A stretch of DNA of 64,000 bases from Nocardia albiluteola (GTDB lineage Bacteria; Actinomycetota; Actinomycetes; Mycobacteriales; Mycobacteriaceae), in contig NZ_JAHKNI010000006.1 in the NCBI RefSeq assembly GCF_018860155.1, forward strand, positions 310,001-374,000, in the 5' to 3' direction. The notes beneath the pieces are model-generated. The model was not told the DNA's origin. It worked only from the letters and a program-made list of their open reading frames with translations, and ran no database searches. Shown here in pieces: positions 8,818-17,477 of this stretch (position 1 is the stretch's first letter; each line of letters starts with the position of its first letter). Position numbers and translations under genes: made by a program.

Positions 8818-8881
8818 GCAAACTTTGCAGTTCGCCACCTGCCGGTTGTTAGGATTTTGCGAACTCCATTCGAATTCGCAA
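8818..8881 (+). promoter_or_regulatory. pyc promoter with two inverted-repeat operator candidates
   Basis: GCAAACTTTGC (8818-8828) is a GCAA-N3-TTGC inverted repeat like the one before the PrpR/RamB-type regulator. It is followed by TAGGAT (8850-8855), a good -10 box. A second inverted repeat, TTGCGAA-N11-TTCGCAA (8857-8881), covers the expected transcription start. The arrangement, one site near -35 and one over +1, fits repression by an acyl-CoA-responsive regulator; that link is inferred. Confidence 0.5.
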
Positions 8882-8911
8882 GGCCTGCTCACCGGCATGT
8901 ACCTTTATCGA

Positions 8912-11900
8912 ATGTTCTCCAAAGTGCTGGTCGCCAACCGCGGGGAAATCGCCATTCGTGCGTTCCGTGCCGCCTACGAACTCGGAGTAGGGACCGTCGC
9001 GGTTTTTCCCTACGAGGACCGCAACTCGGTGCACCGGACCAAGGCCGACGAGGCGTATCAGATCGGCGTCCCCGGGCACCCGGTCCGGGCCTACCTGTCG
9101 ATCGAGGAGATCATCAAGGCGGCCAAGACGGCCGGTGCCGATGCGATCTATCCCGGGTACGGCTTCCTGTCGGAGAACCCCGACCTGGCCGCGGCGTGCG
9201 CCGCCGAGGGCATCACGTTCATCGGCCCCTCGGCCCAGGTGCTCGAGCTGACCGGCAACAAGGCACGCGCGATCGCCGCCGCCCGGGCGGCCGGACTGCC
9301 GGTGCTGAACTCCAGCGCGCCCTCGGCGGACGTGCCGGAGCTGCTGGCCGCGGCCGAGGAGATGGAGTTTCCGGTCTTCGTCAAGGCCGTCGCGGGCGGC
9401 GGCGGGCGCGGTATGCGCCGGGTCGCCGATCGGGCCCAGCTGCGCGAGGCGGTCGAGGCCGCGATGCGCGAGGCCGAATCGGCGTTCGGCGATGCGACGG
9501 TGTTCCTCGAGCAGGCGGTGATCAATCCCCGGCACATCGAGGTGCAGATCCTTGCCGACGGCCGCGGTAACGTCATCCATCTGTTCGAACGCGACTGCTC
9601 GCTGCAGCGGCGCCATCAGAAGGTGATCGAGCTCGCGCCCGCGCCGAATCTGGATCCGGCACTGCGGGAACGGATCTGCGCGGACGCGGTCGCCTTCGCC
9701 CGGCAGATCGGATACAGCTGCGCCGGCACGGTGGAGTTCCTGCTCGACGAGCGCGGCAATCACGTGTTCATCGAGATGAATCCGCGCATCCAGGTGGAAC
9801 ACACCGTGACCGAGGAGATCACCGATGTCGACCTGGTCGCCTCGCAGCTGCGGATCGCGGCCGGGGAGAGCCTGGAGGACCTCGGCCTGAGCCAGGATTC
9901 GATCTCGATCCGGGGCGCGGCGCTGCAGTGCCGGATCACCACCGAGGACCCGGCCAACGGATTCCGGCCCGACACCGGGCGCATCACCGCCTACCGCAGT
10001 CCAGGCGGCAGCGGCATCCGCCTGGACGGCGGGGCCAACCTCGGCGCGGAGGTCGGCGCCCACTTCGATTCGATGCTGGTCAAGCTCACCTGTCGCGGAA
10101 GGGATTTCACCGCCGCGGTGGCGCGGGCGCGGCGCGCGGTCGCCGAATTCCGGATCCGCGGCGTGTCCACCAATATTCCGTTCCTGCAGGCGGTGCTCGA
10201 CGATCCGGACTTCCGGGCCGGGCGGATCACCACCTCGTTCATCGATGAACGCCCGTACCTCCTGACCCAGCGCGGATCCGCGGACCGCGGCACCAAAATC
10301 CTCACCTACCTTGCCGATATCACCGTCAACAAGCCGCACGGCCAGCGACCGTCCGCGGTGTACCCGCAGGACAAGCTGCCCGCGCTGGATCTGACCGTGC
10401 CGCCGCCGGACGGGTCCCGCCAGCGCCTGTTGCGTTCGGGCCCCGAGGGTTTCGCGCAGGCCCTGCGGCAACAGCGGGGAATCGCCGTCACCGACACCAC
10501 CTTCCGCGACGCGCACCAGTCGCTGCTGGCCACGCGCGTGCGCACCAACAGCCTGCTGCAGGTGGCCGGGCACGTCGCGCGGATGACTCCCGAACTGCTG
10601 TCGATCGAATGCTGGGGCGGCGCGACCTACGATGTGGCGCTGCGGTTCCTGCACGAGGATCCCTGGGAGCGCCTGGCCGCGCTGCGCGAGGCGATTCCGA
10701 ACATCTGCCTGCAGATGCTGCTGCGTGGCCGCAACACGGTCGGCTACACCCCGTACCCGGAAAAGGTCACGCGCGCTTTCGTTTCCGAGGCGACAGCGAC
10801 CGGGATCGACATCTTCCGCATCTTCGACGCGCTCAACAACGTCGATCAGATGCGCCCGGCGATCGATGCGGTGCGCGAGACGGGCACGGCCGTGGCCGAG
10901 GTGGCGCTGAGCTACACCGGGGATCTGTCCAATCCGGACGAGAACCTGTACACCCTGGACTACTACCTGAAGCTGGCCGAGCAGATCGCCGAGGCCGGCG
11001 CGCACATCATCGGCATCAAGGACATGGCCGGGCTGCTGCGCGCACCCGCGGCGCACACCCTGGTGACCGCGCTGCGCGAGAACTTCGATCTGCCTGTGCA
11101 CGTGCACACCCACGACACCCCGGGCGGGCAGCTGGCGACGTACCTGGCGGCCTGGCAGGCCGGGGCCGACGCGGTGGACGGCGCGTCGGCGCCCATGGCG
11201 GGCACCACGTCTCAGCCCCCGCTCTCGGCGATCGTGGCCGCCGCGGCGCATTCGCCCCACGACAGCGGCCTGAATCTGCAGAATGTCTGCGATCTCGAGC
11301 CCTACTGGGAGGCGTTGCGAAAGGGCTACGCGCCCTTCGAGTCCGGGCTGCCGGGCCCGACCGGGCGCGTCTACGAGCACGAGATTCCGGGCGGGCAGCT
11401 GTCCAATCTGCGCCAGCAGGCCATCGCCCTGGGCCTGGGTGACCGGTTCGAGGAGGTCGAGGCGAAGTACGCCGCGGCCGACCGGCTGCTCGGCCGTCTG
11501 GTGAAGGTGACCCCGTCCTCGAAGGTGGTCGGCGATCTGGCGCTGTCGCTGGTCGGTTCCGGGGTGGACGTCGCGGACTTCGCCGCCGACCCCGGCCGCT
11601 ATGACATTCCGGACTCGGTCGTCGGATTCCTGCGCGGCGAGCTCGGCACTCCGGCCGGTGGCTGGCCCGAACCGTTCCGCAGCCGTGCGCTGACCGGGCG
11701 CGGCCCGGCCAAGCCCGAGACCCAGCTGACCGCCCAGGACGAGGCGGGACTGAACGGTGATTCGGCGCAGCGCCGGGACACCTTGAACCGCCTGCTGTTC
11801 CCCGGACCCACCCGCGAATTCGCCGAGCACCGTGAGAAATTCGGCGACACCTCCAGCCTGTCGGCGAATCAGTTCTTCTACGGCCTGCGGCACGGCGAGG

Positions 11901-12316
11901 AGCACCGGGTACAGCTGGAGAAGGGCGTCACCCTGCTGATCGGGCTCGAGGCCATCTCCGAGCCGGACGAGCGCGGCATGCGCACGGTGATGTGCATCCT
12001 GAACGGGCAGCTGCGCCCGATCCTGGTCCGCGACCGCTCGATCGCCAGCGAGGTTCCGGCCGCGGAGAAGGCCGACAAGTCCAACAGCGGCCACATCGCC
12101 GCGCCGTTCGCCGGTGCGGTGACCCTCGTCGTCTCCGAGGGGGACGTTATCGCGGCGGGCGACACCATCGGCACGATCGAGGCCATGAAGATGGAGGCCG
12201 CGATCACCGCGCCGCGCGCGGGCACGATCGCGCGCGTCGCCATCGGCAAGGTGCAGCAGGTCGAGGGCGGGGACCTGCTCGTGGACGTGCGCCTGAACGA
12301 GACCGCGGCCGAGTGA
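8912..12316 (+). CDS. pyc: pyruvate carboxylase
   Basis: Pyruvate carboxylase makes oxaloacetate from pyruvate and bicarbonate, refilling the TCA cycle. The 1134-aa single chain has biotin carboxylase (from MFSKVLVANRGEIAIRAF through about residue 450), the carboxyltransferase barrel (TTFRDAHQSLLATR near 530), and a C-terminal biotinyl domain with biotin-accepting Lys1093 in EAMKMEA. The ATG at 8912 matches family N-termini; an in-frame ATG at 8897 would add five residues, and neither has a strong ribosome site. Its stop codon lies inside the first bases of an 80-bp repeat. In mycobacteria pyc is likewise followed by rsmD. Confidence 0.97.
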   Translation: MFSKVLVANRGEIAIRAFRAAYELGVGTVAVFPYEDRNSVHRTKADEAYQIGVPGHPVRAYLSIEEIIKAAKTAGADAIYPGYGFLSENPDLAAACAAEGITFIGPSAQVLELTGNKARAIAAARAAGLPVLNSSAPSADVPELLAAAEEMEFPVFVKAVAGGGGRGMRRVADRAQLREAVEAAMREAESAFGDATVFLEQAVINPRHIEVQILADGRGNVIHLFERDCSLQRRHQKVIELAPAPNLDPALRERICADAVAFARQIGYSCAGTVEFLLDERGNHVFIEMNPRIQVEHTVTEEITDVDLVASQLRIAAGESLEDLGLSQDSISIRGAALQCRITTEDPANGFRPDTGRITAYRSPGGSGIRLDGGANLGAEVGAHFDSMLVKLTCRGRDFTAAVARARRAVAEFRIRGVSTNIPFLQAVLDDPDFRAGRITTSFIDERPYLLTQRGSADRGTKILTYLADITVNKPHGQRPSAVYPQDKLPALDLTVPPPDGSRQRLLRSGPEGFAQALRQQRGIAVTDTTFRDAHQSLLATRVRTNSLLQVAGHVARMTPELLSIECWGGATYDVALRFLHEDPWERLAALREAIPNICLQMLLRGRNTVGYTPYPEKVTRAFVSEATATGIDIFRIFDALNNVDQMRPAIDAVRETGTAVAEVALSYTGDLSNPDENLYTLDYYLKLAEQIAEAGAHIIGIKDMAGLLRAPAAHTLVTALRENFDLPVHVHTHDTPGGQLATYLAAWQAGADAVDGASAPMAGTTSQPPLSAIVAAAAHSPHDSGLNLQNVCDLEPYWEALRKGYAPFESGLPGPTGRVYEHEIPGGQLSNLRQQAIALGLGDRFEEVEAKYAAADRLLGRLVKVTPSSKVVGDLALSLVGSGVDVADFAADPGRYDIPDSVVGFLRGELGTPAGGWPEPFRSRALTGRGPAKPETQLTAQDEAGLNGDSAQRRDTLNRLLFPGPTREFAEHREKFGDTSSLSANQFFYGLRHGEEHRVQLEKGVTLLIGLEAISEPDERGMRTVMCILNGQLRPILVRDRSIASEVPAAEKADKSNSGHIAAPFAGAVTLVVSEGDVIAAGDTIGTIEAMKMEAAITAPRAGTIARVAIGKVQQVEGGDLLVDVRLNETAAE

Positions 12317-12398
12317 GCGGAGCGCAGCGCAGCGAACCATCGACACAGTGCGCCGCGCGCACGACGGAGCCGAGCGCCAGCGAGGCGCAGTCGTGAGC
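12313..12398 (+). repeat. solo copy of the 80-bp GTGAGC-bounded repeat
   Basis: One 80-bp unit (12313-12392) plus the first six bases of another (GTGAGC) separates pyc from rsmD. It is nearly identical, in inverse orientation, to the units of the array at 23881-24190, closest to the second unit (both have GAACCATCGACACAGTGCGC). The pyc TGA is part of the left GTGAGC. It contains the internal palindrome GTGCGC-CGC-GCGCAC. Confidence 0.88.
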
Positions 12399-12415
12399 GG
12401 GAAAGCAGTGCCGCG

Positions 12416-12973
12416 GTGACCCGCATCGTGGCCGGGCTCGCCGGTGGGCGGCGCCTGCGGGTGCCGCCCGCGGGGACCCGGCCGACGTCGGACCGGGTGC
12501 GCGAGGCGCTGTTCAGCATGCTCAGTGCCCGAATGGATTTCGACGGCATCCGGGTGCTGGACCTGTATGCCGGGTCCGGCGCCCTGGGGCTGGAGGCGTT
12601 GTCCCGCGGCGCATCTCACGCACTGCTGGTCGAATCCGATCGCAAGGCCGCGGCGGTGGTGCGCGGCAACATCGCCGAGCTCGGCCTTCCGGGCGGCGAA
12701 TTGCGGACGGGCACAGTGTCTTCGGTGCTTGCCGGGGTACCGGCCGAGCCGTACGATCTGGTGCTGTCCGATCCCCCGTACGCGCTGGAGGCGGCCGAGG
12801 TCACCGCCGATCTCCGGTCGCTGGTGGCGAACGGCTGGCTGCATCCCGGCGCGCTGGTCGTCGTCGAGCGGGCCACGCGGTCCGTCGAAACCGATTGGCC
12901 CGCACACTTTTCCGCGCAGAAGCCGCGCAAATACGGCGAGACGCGCATCGAACTGGCCGACTACGAACCCTGA
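12416..12973 (+). CDS. rsmD: 16S rRNA (guanine-966 N2)-methyltransferase RsmD
   Basis: RsmD methylates G966 of 16S rRNA. The 185-aa protein shows the family N-terminus (TRIVAGLAGGRRLRVPP), the SAM-binding motif VLDLYAGSGALGLEAL near residues 42-57, and the catalytic SDPPY at 118-122. The GTG start is the first in the frame after the repeat. The order pyc-rsmD-coaD seen in M. tuberculosis is broken here by about 8 kb of other genes before coaD. Confidence 0.95.
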   Translation: MTRIVAGLAGGRRLRVPPAGTRPTSDRVREALFSMLSARMDFDGIRVLDLYAGSGALGLEALSRGASHALLVESDRKAAAVVRGNIAELGLPGGELRTGTVSSVLAGVPAEPYDLVLSDPPYALEAAEVTADLRSLVANGWLHPGALVVVERATRSVETDWPAHFSAQKPRKYGETRIELADYEP

Positions 12974-13124
12974 CGCCTGGTCGCCGGCCGGATTCGCACG
13001 GATCCGGGGTCGACCCCGGCAGCGGGCCGTCGAGGTCATAGCGCAGCAGTCGGCACACGCCTCATCCGGTGGGGGGCCGGCGGTGGGCCGGATGTTCGCC
13101 GCAACGACTTCCGTTGCTCAGCCG

Positions 13125-14030
13125 TCACCGCAGGGATGTTGCCGCGGTGGCGGCGATGGTCTGCGCGACGGCGGTGAGCGCGGGGGAGTCCAGCCGCCAC
13201 TGCTGCCAGTACAGCACCACGTCCACGTGCAGAGCATCGTCGATGCGGATCAGGTCCCGCGCGTACGGCCCGGTGCCGAGCTGCTGGTCGGGCAACATGC
13301 CCCAGCCCAGGCCCAGCCGCACCGCCTCGGCGTACCCGGAGGTGGCGGGGATGTAGTGCCGGGGCGGGTTCACCGGGCGGCGGGTGCGGCGGCGCATCAG
13401 CCGATCCTGCAGATCGTCCTTGCGGTCGAACATCACCACCGGCGCCGCGGCGAACGCCCGGGCCGTGGTGCCCTCGGGGAACCAGGTGCGGGCGAATGCC
13501 GGCGTGGCCATCGGCCGATATCGCATCGCGCCCAGCCGTCGCACCCGGCAGCCCTGCACGGGCTGCGCGGTGGCGGTGACGGCGGCCATCACGGTGCCGT
13601 CGCGAAGCAGTCGTGTCGTGTGTTCCTCATCCTCCCGGTGGATTTCGAAGCACACACCCGCCGGGCCGCGGGCGAGGGCGGGCATCACCCAGGTCTCGAG
13701 CGAGTCGGCATTGACCGCGATCGGAATCCGCACGGGATGGTCGACGCCGGTAGGCTCGTCGGATTCGCCTGTCGGGCTGCCGAGTTCGCGCGCCGTGTCG
13801 CCGGTGAGCAGGTCGATCTGACGGGCCAGGCGCAGCACCGCGAGCCCGGATTCGGTGGGCCGCACCGGTTTCGTGCGCTGCAGCAGGATGCGCCCGACCG
13901 CCCCCTCGAGCGCCTTGATCCGCTGACTGACCGCCGATGGGGTGAGGCGCAGGTGCCGCGCGGCGGCCTCGAACGTCCCCTCGGCGACCGCCGCGTCCAG
14001 GGCGCGAAGCTGATCGAGCTGCAGGTCCAT
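13125..14030 (-). CDS. LysR-type regulator, LysG/ArgP family
   Basis: The product (301 aa) starts MDLQLDQLRALDAAVAEGTF and has the LysR helix-turn-helix with SAVSQRIKALEGAVGRILLQ, the form seen in LysG/ArgP. These sense intracellular lysine or arginine and activate the exporter transcribed divergently. Here that neighbour is a LysE-family exporter 72 bp away, which fixes the role with good confidence. On the minus strand TACAAT stands 8 nt before the ATG, so the message is probably leaderless. The open frame runs further upstream but would overlap lysE. Confidence 0.9.
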   Translation of the reverse strand: MDLQLDQLRALDAAVAEGTFEAAARHLRLTPSAVSQRIKALEGAVGRILLQRTKPVRPTESGLAVLRLARQIDLLTGDTARELGSPTGESDEPTGVDHPVRIPIAVNADSLETWVMPALARGPAGVCFEIHREDEEHTTRLLRDGTVMAAVTATAQPVQGCRVRRLGAMRYRPMATPAFARTWFPEGTTARAFAAAPVVMFDRKDDLQDRLMRRRTRRPVNPPRHYIPATSGYAEAVRLGLGWGMLPDQQLGTGPYARDLIRIDDALHVDVVLYWQQWRLDSPALTAVAQTIAATAATSLR

Positions 14031-14101
14031 AGTAAGAAATTGTAATGATGCTTGAAAAAGATTAGCTGGTCTGACCAGGTACGCGACCTTAGCGTTGGGG
14101 C
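14031..14101. promoter_or_regulatory. lysG-lysE divergent promoter region
   Basis: This 71-bp gap carries both promoters: TACAAT for lysG on the minus strand and TAGCGT, 7 nt before the lysE ATG, on the plus strand. Between them is CTGGT-CTG-ACCAG (14066-14078), an inverted repeat that is a candidate LysG site. Confidence 0.5.
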
Positions 14102-14725
14102 ATGGATGTCGCATCGGCCGCACTGGCGGCCCTGTCGGGGTTGGGGTTCGGGCTGTCGCTGATCGTGGTGATTGGTGCGCAGAACGCGTTCGTGTTGCGG
14201 CAGGGGATTCGCGGGGAGCATGTGACGGCCGTCGTCGCGGTGTGCGCGCTGTCCGATGTGGTCCTGATCGCCGCGGGGGTGGCCGGACTGGGCGCGGTCG
14301 TCCGCGCGGCCCCGGCGGTGCTGCTGGTGGCCCGGTACGCCGGGGCGGCATTTCTCATCGGGTACGGGGTGCTGGCGGCGCGGCGGGCGCTAGCGCCGGC
14401 GACGCTGGCCGGGGAGGCGGGCGAGGCATCCATGGCCCTCGGGGCCACGGTGCTCACCTGCCTCGCCCTGACCTGGCTGAACCCGCACGTCTATCTCGAC
14501 ACCGTGGTTCTGCTCGGCTCGTTCGCGAGCACCTATGCGGGGTCGAATCGGTGGTTCCTGGCCGCGGGGGCGATGCTCGGGAGCATCGTGTGGTTCTCGG
14601 GGCTGGGCTTCGGCGCGAGACTGCTGGGGCCGCTGTTCGCCCGCCGGATCGCCTGGCGCGTACTGGATTGCGCCGTCGCGGTCGTCATGCTCACCCTCGG
14701 CCTGGTCCTCGTGCTGAAGCACTGA
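14102..14725 (+). CDS. lysE: LysE/ArgO-family basic amino acid exporter
   Basis: This 207-aa membrane protein has about six hydrophobic segments and the family hallmark GAQNAFVLRQGIRGEHV near the N-terminus, followed by LTWLNPHVYLDTVVLLGS. LysE/ArgO proteins export L-lysine and/or L-arginine, and the divergent LysG/ArgP regulator supports this substrate range. The start is an ATG with a TANNNT box 7 nt upstream, so translation is probably leaderless. Confidence 0.92.
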   Translation: MDVASAALAALSGLGFGLSLIVVIGAQNAFVLRQGIRGEHVTAVVAVCALSDVVLIAAGVAGLGAVVRAAPAVLLVARYAGAAFLIGYGVLAARRALAPATLAGEAGEASMALGATVLTCLALTWLNPHVYLDTVVLLGSFASTYAGSNRWFLAAGAMLGSIVWFSGLGFGARLLGPLFARRIAWRVLDCAVAVVMLTLGLVLVLKH

Positions 14726-14788
14726 GCCGGAACAGTAGCGGCGGCCCCCGATGGACCCGGTGGTATCGACCAGGTCCGGGACGGTGGA

Positions 14789-15265
14789 TCAGGCGCGGTG
14801 GACCAGGTTGTGGGCGCCCTTGTTGTTGACCGGCGGAGTGCCGGAACGGTAAGCGACGTTGTTGTTCTGGCCGGTCACGGTGATGGTCGCGGCCGAGTCG
14901 AGGGTGATGTGGTTGCCGCTCCCGGAGATGGTGACGATGCCGCAGCCTCCGGTCACGGTGAGGGTGTTGTTGTTGCCCGCGATCCCGATGTTCTTGCCGC
15001 CGCACGCGACGACCTTGTTCGCGTTGTCACCCGTGATGTTCATCGAACCGTCCGACTGCAGCTGCACGCCGGGAAGACCGATACCGTCGGGGCTGACGCT
15101 GACACCGCCCGGGAACGGGAGGTCCGGCGTGGGATCGGCGGTGGTGGCGGGCGCGGCCGGAGGCGTGGCGGCCGCGCTGCCGGCGGCGAAAGCGCCGGCG
15201 GTCAAGACGATCAGCGCGGCGGTGGCAGCGGCGGCGGGGATACGGCGAGCGAAATTCGCGGTCAT
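14789..15265 (-). CDS. secreted DUF3060 domain protein
   Basis: The 158-aa product starts with a Sec-type signal peptide (ARRIPAAAATAALIVLTAG, cleavage probably after ASAAA-like Ala residues near 34). A short Pro-rich linker follows, then a repetitive beta region (ITGDNANKVVACGG, IAGNNNTLTVTGG, ISGSGNHITLDS, VTGQNNNVAYRSG). These Asn/Gly-rich repeats typify DUF3060, probably a small right-handed beta helix held by two Cys (CGG and GGCG). Function is unknown; an exported, cell-surface location is likely. The ATG at 15265 is the natural start for the signal peptide. Confidence 0.85.
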   Translation of the reverse strand: MTANFARRIPAAAATAALIVLTAGAFAAGSAAATPPAAPATTADPTPDLPFPGGVSVSPDGIGLPGVQLQSDGSMNITGDNANKVVACGGKNIGIAGNNNTLTVTGGCGIVTISGSGNHITLDSAATITVTGQNNNVAYRSGTPPVNNKGAHNLVHRA

Positions 15266-15417
15266 ACTTGATCCGTTCTGTCGTTGCGGGGCAAGAGAAC
15301 GATAGCCGTCGCGTGCGCGACGGCCGGGAGCATCCCGCGTATCGCGGTCGGGGATCCCGCGTCCGCCTGTCGAATTCGGGGTTTGCCCGCCGGATACCTC
15401 ACCGGGGACAGCGACCG

Positions 15418-16497
15418 TCAGGCGCCCGCTTCGGTGCGCGCGAATGCCAGCAGTTGCTCCAGCGGCCAGGTGTTGATGACGCGTTCGGCGGGGACCCCGT
15501 TGGCCAGGGCTCGGGCGCAGCCGTAGCCCTGCCAGTCCAGTTGTCCGGGGGCGTGGGCGTCGGTATCGATGGAAAAGTGGCAGCCGATCTCCACCGCCAG
15601 CTGGATCAGGCGGCCGGGTGGGTCGCGCCGCTCGGGGCGGCTGTTGATCTCGACGGCGGTGCCGTAGCGGCGGCACGCCTCGAACACCACCTCGGCGTCG
15701 AATTCCGACTCGGGCCGGATGCCGCGTTCACCCTCAACCAGCCGCCCGGTGCAGTGGCCCAGGATATCGACGTTCGGGTTCGCGACCGCGTACACCATGC
15801 GCCGGGTCATCGTCTCGCTGTCGGCCCGCAGATGCGAATGCACGCTGGCGACAACGATATCCAGTTCGGCCAGCAGATCCGCGCGCTGATCCAGGGCGCC
15901 GTCGTCGAGGATGTCGACCTCGATCGCGGTCAGGATCCGAAACGGCTGGGATGGTGAGTCGGCGGAGCTTGCGGAGCCGGCGGGGTGGGGAAGCGCCGCG
16001 AGCTCGGCGTTGAGCTCGGCGACCACGTCGAGCTGACGGCGCAACCGGTCCGCGGACAGGCCGTTGGCGACGGTCAGTCGCGGCGAATGATCGGTCAGCG
16101 CACAGTATTCGTGGCCCAGCGCCATGGCGGTGCGCATCATCTCCTCGATCGGGCTGCCGCCGTCCGACCAGTTCGAGTGGGTGTGCAGATCGCCCCGCAG
16201 GAGCTTGCGCAACGCCGCCCCCTCCGGCGCGATCGGCTTTGCGGCCGAACGCAATTCGGTCAATTTATCGGGCACCTGCCCGGCGCTCGCCTGCGCGATG
16301 ACCGCGGCCGTCTTCGGCCCGATGCCCGGAATGTCCTGCCACCGACCGCTCGCGCTGAACTGCTCGTACCGGTCGTCCGACAACGCCGCGATCGTGTCGG
16401 CCGCCCGCCGATAGGCCTTGACCCGATGCGTCTGTGCCCGATCCCGCTCCATCCAGAACGCGATCTCCCGCAGCGCCGCAACGGGATCCTGTGTCAT
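15418..16497 (-). CDS. PHP-domain phosphoesterase with N-terminal helix-hairpin-helix
   Basis: The first ~90 residues form a DNA-polymerase-beta-like helix-hairpin-helix (IPGIGPKTAAVIAQA). The remainder is a PHP metal-dependent phosphoesterase domain with DLHTHSNWSDG, ALTDHS, EVDI, SVHSH, GHCTG, EINSRP and DTDAH, so the metal ligands are all present. It resembles the C-terminal half of PolX-type proteins without the polymerase. The substrate is unknown: histidinol phosphate and DNA ends are both seen in the family. A copy of the 45-bp GC-rich repeat is inserted in frame, encoding roughly PHPAGSASSADSPSQP between AELAAL and FRILTAIEVDI. The ATG at 16497 is preferred to a GTG nine bases upstream. 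Confidence 0.88.
   Translation of the reverse strand: MTQDPVAALREIAFWMERDRAQTHRVKAYRRAADTIAALSDDRYEQFSASGRWQDIPGIGPKTAAVIAQASAGQVPDKLTELRSAAKPIAPEGAALRKLLRGDLHTHSNWSDGGSPIEEMMRTAMALGHEYCALTDHSPRLTVANGLSADRLRRQLDVVAELNAELAALPHPAGSASSADSPSQPFRILTAIEVDILDDGALDQRADLLAELDIVVASVHSHLRADSETMTRRMVYAVANPNVDILGHCTGRLVEGERGIRPESEFDAEVVFEACRRYGTAVEINSRPERRDPPGRLIQLAVEIGCHFSIDTDAHAPGQLDWQGYGCARALANGVPAERVINTWPLEQLLAFARTEAGA
15947..15993 (+). repeat. 45-bp GC-rich dispersed repeat, copy A (in frame in a gene)
   Basis: The core CGGCGGAGCTTGCGGAGCC, preceded by GGGATGG and followed by GGCGGGGTGGG, lies inside the PHP gene on the strand opposite to transcription. It matches 19151-19196 (inverted) almost base for base and 36152-36187 in a shortened form. 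It adds about 15 residues to the protein without breaking the frame. Confidence 0.8.
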
Positions 16498-16616
16498 TCG
16501 ACCCACGATACCGGGGAGGAATTCGTGGACAGGTTCACTCGTCGGTGTGGAAGCATCCCGCCTACAACGACGGCGTGGACGGGAACGTTTCCCTGGCTGT
16601 TTCAGCCGGATGAGTC

Positions 16617-17477
16617 CTAGTGGTAGCGCGGCCTGGGCTGGCAGCGGGGGCAGGAGTACGACGATCGGTTCATGAACTTTTCCCGGCGGATCGGCGCGCC
16701 GCAGCGGCGGCAGGGCTCGTCCTCGCGGCCGTAGGCGGCCAGGGAGCGTTCGAAATAGCCGGACTGGCCGTTCACATTGACGTACAGGGCGTCGAAGGAG
16801 GTGCCGCCCGCCCGCAGCGCCTCGGACATCACCGCGTGCACCTCGGTCAGCAGCCGGTGCAGATCCGGGCGGGTGAGCTTGGCGGCGATGCGCTCACCGT
16901 GAATCTTCGCCCGCCACAGGGCCTCGTCGGCGTAGATGTTGCCGACCCCGGAGATGACGGTCTGATCCAGCAGCACCCGCTTGATCTCGGAGTGCTTGCC
17001 GCGCAACACCTTCACCACCGCGTCGGCGTCGAACCGCGGATCCAGCGGATCGCGGGCGATATGGGCCACGGCCTCGGGCACGGTCGTCCCGTCGACCTCG
17101 ACGACCGGATGCAGCGCCCACCCGCCGAACGTGCGCTGATCGACGAATCGCAGCTGTGCACCCGAATCGAGGGTCGCGACGATATGCGCGTGCTTCTCCA
17201 GCGGCGCATCGGCCGACTCGACCAGCATCTGCCCGCTCATGCCGAGATGAACGACCAGGGCGGTTTCGGGATCGTCGAAGGTCAGCCACAGGAATTTGCC
17301 GCGACGCTGCGCGGTTTCCACGCGCAGCCCGGAAAGACGCGCGGCCAAATCATCCCCGCCGAGCGCATGCCTGCGCACCGAGCGGGGATGTTTCACCGTG
17401 ACGGATTCGATGACGTGGCCGACAACGTGATCGGCCAGGCCGCGGCGCACGACCTCGACCTCGGGAAGTTCGGGCAT
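16617..17477 (-). CDS. mutM: formamidopyrimidine-DNA glycosylase
   Basis: MutM/Fpg removes 8-oxoguanine and ring-opened purines and nicks the abasic site. The 286-aa protein begins MPELPEVEVV, so catalytic Pro2 and Glu3 are present. It ends in the family zinc finger with Cys256, 259, 276 and 279. The start abuts the stop of rnc (adjacent bases), indicating co-transcription in the order rpmF-rnc-mutM, the conserved mycobacterial arrangement. Confidence 0.97.
   Translation of the reverse strand: MPELPEVEVVRRGLADHVVGHVIESVTVKHPRSVRRHALGGDDLAARLSGLRVETAQRRGKFLWLTFDDPETALVVHLGMSGQMLVESADAPLEKHAHIVATLDSGAQLRFVDQRTFGGWALHPVVEVDGTTVPEAVAHIARDPLDPRFDADAVVKVLRGKHSEIKRVLLDQTVISGVGNIYADEALWRAKIHGERIAAKLTRPDLHRLLTEVHAVMSEALRAGGTSFDALYVNVNGQSGYFERSLAAYGREDEPCRRCGAPIRREKFMNRSSYSCPRCQPRPRYH

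Noticed and set aside
8849..13039. 1396-codon open frame opposite pyc and rsmD
   Set aside because: It runs across two conserved genes on the other strand and shows no family features; an artefact of high G+C.
12416..14045. 533-codon plus-strand frame covering rsmD, the gap and lysG
   Set aside because: It overlaps rsmD in another frame and lies antisense to lysG; no coherent protein.
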